Shown here one piece after another: positions 53,752 to 64,000 of a stretch of 64,000 nucleotides of DNA. Each line of letters opens with the position of its first letter. Within the stretch, counting starts at the first letter, position 1. The position numbers were made by a program, and so were the translations under genes. The DNA lies in assembly GCF_964340395.1 (NCBI RefSeq), contig NC_135569.1, positions 5,800,540 through 5,864,539 on the forward strand, written 5' to 3'. The notes under the pieces are model-generated. The model saw nothing but the letters and a program-made list of their open reading frames with translations. It was not told the origin of the DNA and did not search any database. The DNA comes from Glandiceps talaboti. Taxonomy: Eukaryota; Hemichordata; Enteropneusta; Spengelidae.

Positions 53752-53928
53752 GTTGTCTGATGATCGCGCAATGCGTGAAACTCCGAGTTACAACCAAGAA
53801 AGTGTTCCAGTACTACCAAAACTTTACATATATACATATATACATATATATAGTTTTACAAAACTATTACGCTCTGCCACTGCGGTATAGAGCACTGTCT
53901 TAGCAGATTGATACTCATCGAGTTATAC
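53752..53928 (+). ncRNA. Hammerhead-ribozyme-like element, copy 2 (best stem I)
   Basis: GUUGU (53752-53756), CUGAUGA (53757-53763), stem-II hairpin (53764-53776), GAA, stem III ACU-CCG-AGU (53780-53788), U53789 before the predicted cut, ACAAC (53790-53794). Stem I is a perfect 5-bp helix. The body is split by an insert of TACATATA repeats at 53820-53855, exactly at the CCAAAACT point where copies 3 and 6 end. It resumes AAAACTATTACGC and ends ACTC-ATC-GAGTT near 53925. Confidence 0.65.
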
Positions 53929-53929
53929 C

Positions 53930-53950
53930 TTATATATATATATATATATA
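53930..53950. repeat. Short (TA)n between inverted element copies
   Basis: About 10 units. Confidence 0.9.
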
Positions 53951-54017
53951 GTTTTGGTAGTACTGGAACTCTTTCTTGGTTGTAACTCGGAGTTTCACGC
54001 ATTGTGCGATCATCATC
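53951..54017 (-). ncRNA. Hammerhead-like element, copy 3, truncated and core-mutated
   Basis: Minus strand: GATGATGATCGC replaces the CUGAUGA core (C3 lost), followed by an intact ACAATGCGTGAAACTCCGAG. The body stops at CCAAAACT, directly against (TA)n. Probably inactive. Confidence 0.6.
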
Positions 54018-54038
54018 GTCACGTTCACGATATTAGAT

Positions 54039-54162
54039 TTGTCTGATGATCGCACAATGCGTGAAACTCCGAGTTACAACCAAGAAAGAGTTCCAGTACT
54101 ACCAAAACTATTGCGCTCTGCCACTGCGGTATAGAGCACTGTCTTAGCAGATTGATACTCAA

Positions 54163-54163
<1 letters not shown>
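54039..54163 (+). ncRNA. Hammerhead-like element, copy 4
   Basis: UUGU (54039-54042), CUGAUGA (54043-54049), stem II CGC-ACAAU-GCG, GAAACUCCGAGU, U54075, ACAA (54076-54079): a 4-bp stem I. The body is complete except that it ends ATACTCA|ATG before (TA)n, missing the terminal CCGAGTT. Head to head with copy 3, 21 bp apart. Confidence 0.6.
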
Positions 54164-54241
<78 letters not shown>

Positions 54242-54246
54242 TATAT
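54164..54246. repeat. (TA)n after hammerhead-like copy 4
   Basis: About 40 units with one CATA interruption near the end. Confidence 0.96.
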
Positions 54247-55391
54247 GGTTAGCTTTTGTTATTCCACACTGTGTTCAAGCACTTTACACAAATGGTTGTA
54301 TCACCTAATGGTTATGCAAATATAGGTATGTGCTGGGATGGTAATTGTACAACGCCTTGTGCAGATTGTTGGGAGAGGTCATATTTGTTATAATTCATGT
54401 ACATGCATGGTTGATCACAAATGATAACTTTAAACATTAGGTTGTGTTTTCCTTAACATCAAGGTGCCATCTGTTACTTGTCATTACATTTTAATTATTT
54501 ACAAACGACCGGATCATGATATATATCACTTTGATAGTTAGTATTACAGTTGTTTTAGTGTCGAAATATTCGCTGTCCTTCAAAAGGGTAACATTTGTTT
54601 TAAATGCAAACAAAGACAGCTGTGTCGAGTCTATCTCATTAATCACTATAGACAAACTATGAACCAGACAAGTCTCGCTATCACTACACACTCATAGATG
54701 GTTTTTTACATGTGACATAACACAGAACACAGCCATGCACTGAATTCATAGTTTTTAATGAATTTGTTAGTTTATTGTATGGAGGTGTGCAGTGTGATGT
54801 GTTTAGTAGACTAGCTAACCACAGTCCTACCAACAATTTGCTTACAACTAAATATTAGGGAGTGAAAGATTACACTCAGTCTGTGATAAAGAGAGGAACT
54901 CGCTGCTATTATGTAGTTTTAGCCCAGCTTGAAACTGGCTAACCCGAAGCTTAAACGAATTTACTCAAAGTAATTGACGGTAACTTCAAATGCTGAAAAG
55001 GTCACTGTCATTAGCTTCTCTTTTTTTCTGAATAATATGAATGTCTGCATGAAAACCTCCTTAAGATACATTACCATCATATAAACATATAATAATCATT
55101 ACCTCTGAACACATTGAAAATGTAATTTGAGTGAATTGCAAAGATGGTTAATTTTTTTACATCATCTCATCCTGCTTCTCTCAAAACAGCTATTTTGATA
55201 TTAAGAATTAAAGCGAAATGATAACTAGTGACATCACTGTAATTACTATACAATTTGGATGTTAAAAGAGTGTTGAAAATGTGTTGGTTTCACTCTTCAG
55301 AATGGAACTGAGAGAGATCAGCGCTTAGGCGGAAGTGATGTATAGGCCTTGCTAGGCAACTTCCGTTGAACATCTTGTTTACTGTTTCTAT
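54247..55391. other. Non-coding stretch, nothing recognised
   Basis: No feature seen. The minus frame at 54491-54691 is unrecognised. Confidence 0.4.
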
Positions 55392-55520
55392 TATATAAAC
55401 TAAATCCAAAGAATAAGGATGTTATAAGTCGTTACTTGGAGTTTCACGGATGATCGCTGTGTAAACGTAAAACTCCGAGTAGCGACTTATAACATCATTA
55501 TTCTTTAGATTTAGTCTATA
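55392..55520 (+). repeat. Long inverted repeat enclosing a degenerate hammerhead-like core
   Basis: Arms of about 52 bp (55392-55444 and 55470-55520) share AAATC, AAAGAATAA, GATGTTATAAGTCG and ACTTGGAGTTT in inverse, with a few mismatches. The loop and right arm read CGGATGATCGCTG, then AAACTCCGAGTA. This is recognisably the hammerhead family (GATGATCGC then AAACTCCGAGT), but U4 and G12 of the core are changed. Stem I here would be a long helix GTTATAAGTCG/CGACTTATAAC. Confidence 0.6.
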
Positions 55521-56011
55521 ATCCTCTGCTACTAATATTGCATCGAGCACGGTTCTCTCCAGTGAAACATTGTGTTTATATATAAACACAAAACAGGCAA
55601 TTGCCTAGTATCTTTTACTTCTGTAATAAATGTTTAAATACCAAATGGTGTGCAGATGTTATCTGTAGCAGCAGACAAATTAATTTGTTCATTAAGTATC
55701 TACGATATATTCATTAACATTTAACAAGTACATTATGTGACCTTGGCCCAGAGTACTAAATCTTTAATGCTTGACAGTTTTTAAAATATCTAGGTCACTG
55801 GTTTAATATCAGTAATTAGTTTTTTATAACTAGAAACATCACAACAATTGTGATATACAGTTTATATCCTTGACTTTGTACCTAATAGCTTTCATATGCC
55901 TAATTAGAGTAAGTATAGTCGAGTATATAGTATGGGCTTTAATATTTCCTTTACGAATGTATATTGAGTAATGATTTGTGTTGTTTATAGGTGTGATGAA
56001 GCAACAACTAC

Positions 56012-56061
<50 letters not shown>

Positions 56062-56996
56062 GGTGTTGTTTTTGTTTGTCAGAGTTACGTTTTATGATAC
56101 ATTTAACATATAACATTTATTGGGTTATGAGGCTAGGAGGTATTACTCTTTGCTATGTATTATTAAGTAAAAAGGTACACACATTTACCACAAGACCTTC
56201 CCCGAAGAGTACTAAAATCATCCTTATTTAGTAGAGCAAAGTCTTTCACAGGGTGAAAGAAAGATGATGTGCATTAAGCGTAAGAAGAAACCGTAACCTC
56301 AATCATGGCCTGCACTAATAAATGAAGGGGAAACAGTTTTTGCTAGATAATGTTCCATATTGATCTTACTTTTTAACATGCTATCGATATAAGATAGTTT
56401 CATATTACAGAGCCTTGGTCACGACAACCATTGTGGAAAGCATTTTATGATTGTGTACCAGTAGTATTAGCATTATCTATTATCGAATCTGAATCGCAAA
56501 GCTTTCAATGTTTTGGTGAAATATTGTGTTTTTGAACCGGTTATTTCTGCCCGTGTTTATCAAACCGCCCATTTTCAGTTTGCATACAGTAAATGTTTGC
56601 ATACAGTAAAAGATACAGCAATACATCAGTCAAACCGTGCGAATGGTGACTCCAAATCTACCCTGTTCTCTCTCTCACGCAAACACATCACGTTTTAATA
56701 AGTTCTCTGTATGCCAGTGTTTCAACCTAATTTCGTTGATTATTGTCACAAGATAAAATGTATTGAATAGAAGAAGCGTGGCCAGCCAACCGTCAAAAGG
56801 CACTAATGAATTGAAATACGACATTGTGTGTAAACCAGCATACAAAACACATCAGTCTTCTAAATCACCCAGATGGAATTATTTCAACTCAATCAATAAA
56901 GCTATAGTCATTAAAACTAATATAACAATATCGAATTAATCAATTAAAAGGATGTTCGCTGAATAGTAATAACCGTGAGGGTATACAATTAATAAT

Positions 56997-57004
<8 letters not shown>
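55521..57004. other. Non-coding stretch with a (TTG)n repeat
   Basis: Only the trinucleotide repeat at 56021-56061 stands out. Frames at 55971-56231 (poly-Cys) and 56513-56698 are not genes. Confidence 0.45.
56021..56061. repeat. (TTG)n microsatellite
   Basis: About 14 units. The run of cysteines in one frame is its translation. Confidence 0.95.

Positions 57005-57087
<83 letters not shown>
57005..57087. repeat. (TA)n at the 3' end of hammerhead-like copy 5
   Basis: About 42 units. Ends at the AACTC (inverse GAGTT) terminus. Confidence 0.96.
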
Positions 57088-57089
<2 letters not shown>

Positions 57090-57217
57090 CTCGGTGAGTA
57101 TCAATCTGCTAAGACAGTGCTCTATACCGCAGTGGCAGAGCGTAATAGTTTTGGTAGTACTGGAACTCTTTCTTGGGTGTAACTCGGAGTTTCACGCATA
57201 TTGCGATCATCAGACAC
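57088..57217 (-). ncRNA. Hammerhead-like element, copy 5, full length
   Basis: Minus strand: GUGU (57217-57214), CUGAUGA (57213-57207), stem II CGC-AAUAU-GCG, GAAACUCCGAGU, U at 57181, ACAC (57180-57177). Stem I is 4 bp and carries the paired change G-C where copies 2 and 4 have U-A (ACAC and GUGU against ACAA and UUGU). It ends ACTC-ACC-GAGTT at 57088, followed by (TA)n, like copy 1. Confidence 0.65.
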
Positions 57218-57296
57218 ACATGAGTGTCTGATGATCGCAATATGCGTGAAACTCCGAGTTACACCCAAGAAAGAGTTCCAGTACTACCAAAACTAT
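57145..57296. repeat. Perfect 73-bp-arm palindrome made of two hammerhead-like copies
   Basis: 57145-57217 and 57224-57296 are exact inverse complements around ACATGA. The right half is copy 6 (plus strand). Confidence 0.9.
57224..57294 (+). ncRNA. Hammerhead-like element, copy 6, truncated
   Basis: GUGU (57224-57227), CUGAUGA (57228-57234), stem II CGC-AAUAU-GCG, GAAACUCCGAGU, U57260, ACAC (57261-57264). The body ends at CCAAAACT and passes into a short (TA)n, the same stop as copy 3. Not independent of copy 5, with which it is perfectly palindromic. Confidence 0.6.
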
Positions 57297-57309
57297 ATAT
57301 ATATATATT

Positions 57310-57928
57310 CCATCTGATGATAGCTGTCAAGTGTAAAATACAGTGTTGCAGCCAATGAATATCTTATTGTGTTACTTGTACCGCTCTGGATATGATGTAT
57401 TGAGCACTGTTTACTCCAGCATAGACATTTTACCTAGAAAGTGCTCTTGGTACCAAAATATGATGTCATAAACAGCCATTGTCCTGTGGTACAGTAACGA
57501 TTTACTGTATTTTGTCTTTAAACTCATAAAAAGTTGTTAATATGTCATAGAATGTTATTATATACGTAGATGGATGGAATAATTGGTATATGTTATTCTA
57601 AGAATATTTCATATGTGATGGGTCATAATGAACATGAGACTTCTTGTTTCATTTAACCAGTGATGTGGTTCATTTGATATGTTTATGACTATTAATTGGT
57701 ATTTTGCTGTGTCTTCCATTTTAATACACAGTTATATACTACCTCCTATGACCACCAACCGTATGGTTCATTTGTTTGAAATTTGCAACACATACAAGCA
57801 TCGGGCCTTAGCCTTATTGGTCGTGCTTATTATAATAGCTTACGATGATTAATGATAACCAAACAAGACAGGCTCTCAAAGGACATGGTTTATTAAGAAA
57901 AATATACGATATCCTGAAATTTGCCTTT
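57310..57928. other. Non-coding stretch, nothing recognised
   Basis: CTGATGATAGCTGTCAAGTGTAAAAT near 57314 has faint similarity to the degenerate core at 55450 but lacks GAAA. Otherwise featureless. Confidence 0.4.
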
Positions 57929-58673
57929 TTAACAACATATGGTAAACAATATAATGACTGCTAGTCGATTCTAAAGCGACAGTCTACGGTGCCTACAGAT
58001 AAATGACAGTATATCTTTAAACGTTTTAAAAGGAATATCTAAAGTACCGACAATGAAAAGATGCCATCAAAATATTCAACACTTTGTAAAACATTAAGAA
58101 CATATCCTGAAATTTGTCTTTTTAAACATAGTCTTTCAATTGTATTAGATCGCTTCTAAGATATACAAAGTGCATTGTGAAACAAGTTGTACAATGGTGT
58201 ACAGCCCAAACTGAATTTTTACCTTCATAATTAATTTCTGTCAAAATGGCGGCCTAAAGTCAAAACATGAAAGGGGCTTTTGACAACTATTAATACATAC
58301 ATTAATATTACTGGTAGCCATTAGTAGGAATTTTCTCCACAGAGAAAATATCGACTTACATGTACATATGGCGAATATGTACCATATGTGTACCCAATAC
58401 GAGAATGTATTATAGAAAACACTCTTAGATTATGCCTTCATACAACCCTTGCTTGTGTTGTATTTTTACGACCAAGTAATACTTGTTTATCTAGTATCAG
58501 GTTTATTGTGTTTTACAAAGTGTTGAATATTTTCACGGCATCTTTTCATTGTCGGTACTTTAGATATTCCTTTTAAAACGTTTAAAAGGTACACTGCCAT
58601 TTATCTGTAGGCAACATAGACTGTCGCTTTAGAATCGACTAGCAGACATTATATGGTTTACTCTATGTTATTT
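57929..58673. mobile_element. 745-bp element with ~165-bp inverted arms
   Basis: The left arm 57929-58092 and right arm 58509-58673 match in inverse over nearly their whole length, about 85-90 percent by eye. Landmarks are GCTAGTCGATTCTAAAGCGACAG, ACGTTTTAAAAGGAATATCT, TACCGACAATGAAAAGATG and CAACACTTTGTAAAAC. The 416-bp centre is non-coding and contains AAAATGGCGGCC (a YY1-type site) near 58244. CCTGAAATTTGCCTTTTTAA just outside the left arm recurs inside at about 58109. Long-TIR foldback element or inverted duplication. No target duplication seen. Confidence 0.8.
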
Positions 58674-59237
58674 AAACGCAAAATGCGTTTTTTCTTGCGG
58701 ACTGGGTGGTGAAACGCTGTGATGCTAACATTTCACTGTGTCCGCGCCTACACAATAACGTCATGCGTTTAAATGAAATATTTCAGAGATTGACGTTTCC
58801 CTTATTTTCGCTTTTTGCTATTTAGTGTAGGTTTGACCTAAACTGGAATTCATTCCATGAATGGATTGTTGCCGCCAGTGATGCTATTTTCATACCAAAC
58901 CTTACTATAATCACAAAAAAGCTCAGTAAAATATAAAGATACTTTAAATATTTTACGATATTTCACTACTATTCAAAATTCATTGAATTTATAATTTGTT
59001 CATATCTACGAATATGAGGTCCAATTAATGTTGAATGAGACCGTCAACATATCTCTGTGTAACCTTGCATTTTTTAACAAGAATCTTATCTGCAGTGGTG
59101 ACAATATATGTCAATAGTGATATCCTTGTGTCCGATTCTCTCGTATTATAGAAAGATTGGACATTTTATCGATGAGGCTGTCAACCGACCTAAATTCGTC
59201 ACTTTTAGCAGAAAATATGCTATAAGGTATCATACAA
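58674..59237. other. Non-coding stretch, nothing recognised
   Basis: No feature seen. Confidence 0.4.
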
Positions 59238-59271
59238 TTTTTTTTTTTTTTTTTTTTTTTGGGGGGGGGGG
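59238..59271. repeat. T23-G11 homopolymer pair
   Basis: Inverse analogue of the C14-A24 tract at 42210-42247. Lies inside an unrecognised 116-codon frame. Confidence 0.9.
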
Positions 59272-59854
<583 letters not shown>

Positions 59855-59908
59855 GTATATACATCACAGTATGCCTGATTGTTAAAAACTGTTATAAAAT
59901 ATACAAGG

Positions 59909-59958
59909 TAATAATGATAATAATGATAATAATAATAATAATAATAATGATGATAATG
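59909..59958. repeat. (AAT/ATG)n imperfect microsatellite
   Basis: ATAATG, then ATAATA units. A related ATAATGATAATG run follows at 59996-60035. Confidence 0.9.
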
Positions 59959-60059
59959 GGGAAAGTAAAATGTAAAACAAGTGTTACTCTTTTTTATAAT
60001 GATAATGATAATGGTGATGATCATGGTAATAATAATTCATTCCCAGATATAAAGATAGA

Positions 60060-63118
<3,059 letters not shown>

Positions 63119-63412
63119 TATTCAGTAATTTGTCCAGCAAACGGACACTAGCAGAATTAAAAGAAAATAAAGAACATAGATAGCAAGACAATAAAAATCA
63201 ATGTGGTAGTAAAAATGTGTCTAACATGGTCTATACTATTCATTATCCTCTCGGAGTGCCGAGTGTAAAAAAACGTGCAATAATTCTCAAAGTCTGGATA
63301 TATTGGTGGTTTTCTTGTAAACTCATCAAAGACTTGTGTTTACTGTAAAATGTTTAGAGGCTACTACAGACTAATGATCAAAGACTTCTTTTTGAAAGAC
63401 TTACAACCTGTC

Positions 63413-63471
63413 TGCCGAGTAATCATCAAATGTCAAATGAATTTCTTGTTAACCCTCGTCATTACTCGGCA
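63413..63471. repeat. Inverted repeat TGCCGAGTAAT/ATTACTCGGCA
   Basis: Perfect 11-bp arms 37 bp apart. No direct repeat was recognised outside it. A repeated ATCAAAGACTT motif lies just upstream (63325-63390). Confidence 0.7.
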
Positions 63472-63739
63472 ACATTGTCTTTAGGGGCATTGGAATTCAT
63501 AGCATTGGTATTAGGGGCTGTAATGATTTTAGTATATATCAATAGACGGTTTACAGGATAGCTATCTATAGTGATTACGTCATAGTTATGATTTTCCCCC
63601 TGTTCGATATCCAAGATATAAAAGTAACCTCCGAAAATTACAGTTTTTAGGATATTGCCCATGGGCCATATAAGCGCTAACGTCACTCGCCTTACAACTA
63701 TCCCAGGCGTTCCTATGACACAATGATAAGATTGCCCAT

Positions 63740-63835
63740 GAGTGAAACACCAAGCCTACATCCTTTTAGCTAATAATAATAATAAATAAAATAATAATCT
63801 TTTGCCTGTGAAATAGGTCTACCCTGATAGCTCTT
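63740..63835 (-). mobile_element. Fragment of the CAG...CTG element
   Basis: GAGTGAAACACCAAGCCTAC, then CTTTTAGCTAAT, matches the right arm of 24348-24824. About 50 bp further on, GGTCTACCCTGATAGC resembles GTCGACCCTGATAAGAC at 24860. The (AAT)n stretch between is a small microsatellite. Confidence 0.55.
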
Positions 63836-64000
63836 AAAACAGTTCTATGCTGTCACACGCAGTTAGTACTGCACAACGCATTTCACAACAGAACGAGAGC
63901 TGTCTTTATCATGTATCAGGTCCAGTAGTTGAGTGAGTGTTTTGCGTAGCTTTTAATAGGTATAGTTTGATGATGATGCCATTCAGAACCTGTCGTATCA

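Overview
This is AT-rich eukaryotic DNA, most likely from a marine invertebrate. The evidence is very long (TA)n, (CATA)n/(CAGA)n, (GT)n and (TTGA)n microsatellites, two decayed CR1/L2-type non-LTR retrotransposons, a tRNA-derived SINE and many small inverted-repeat elements. I cannot name the phylum from the sequence alone. I found no convincing protein-coding exon, rRNA or tRNA. Nearly all open frames over 60 codons are microsatellite translations (poly-Tyr/Ile, Cys/Met/Tyr/Val), frames through mobile elements, or unrecognised chance frames. The window reads as intergenic or deep intronic sequence.

Layout. 1-19 kb: sparse sequence with (TA)n arrays, a foldback MITE (4.95 kb), a tRNA-SINE (5.4 kb), copies of a TAGTCT-ended MITE family (8.4, 9.6 kb) and a GGCCTAA-ended MITE (11.4-11.7 kb). 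19-30 kb: a 12-unit 48-bp minisatellite, a YY1-motif-bearing duplicated repeat, an element with CAG...CTG ends, and several compound microsatellites. 30-44 kb: the densest mobile-element region. It has a GGCCTAA MITE cut by (TA)n, one of two near-identical 258-bp elements, a 154-bp near-perfect palindrome with a 9-bp target duplication, two LINE reverse-transcriptase pseudogenes, a 372-bp TAGTCT MITE with a perfect 9-bp target duplication, and several tiny hairpin insertions flanked by 6-10 bp direct repeats. 45-58 kb: more hairpin insertions, the second 258-bp copy, and six copies of a short repeat carrying a hammerhead-ribozyme-like core next to (TA)n arrays. 58-64 kb: a 745-bp element with long inverted arms, more (TA)n, and otherwise plain sequence.

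The most interesting content is (i) the hammerhead-like family at 49.46-57.30 kb. Its stem I shows a compensatory change between copies, and its full-length copies end at a second hairpin exactly where ribozyme cleavage would fall, followed by (TA)n. This points to a retrozyme- or Penelope-like mobile RNA inserting at TA-rich targets. It is also (ii) a set of very small (22-34 bp) hairpin insertions with short target duplications, which may be the extreme small end of the same TIR system as the TAGTCT MITEs and the 154-bp palindrome. Both are inferences from sequence pattern and are untested.
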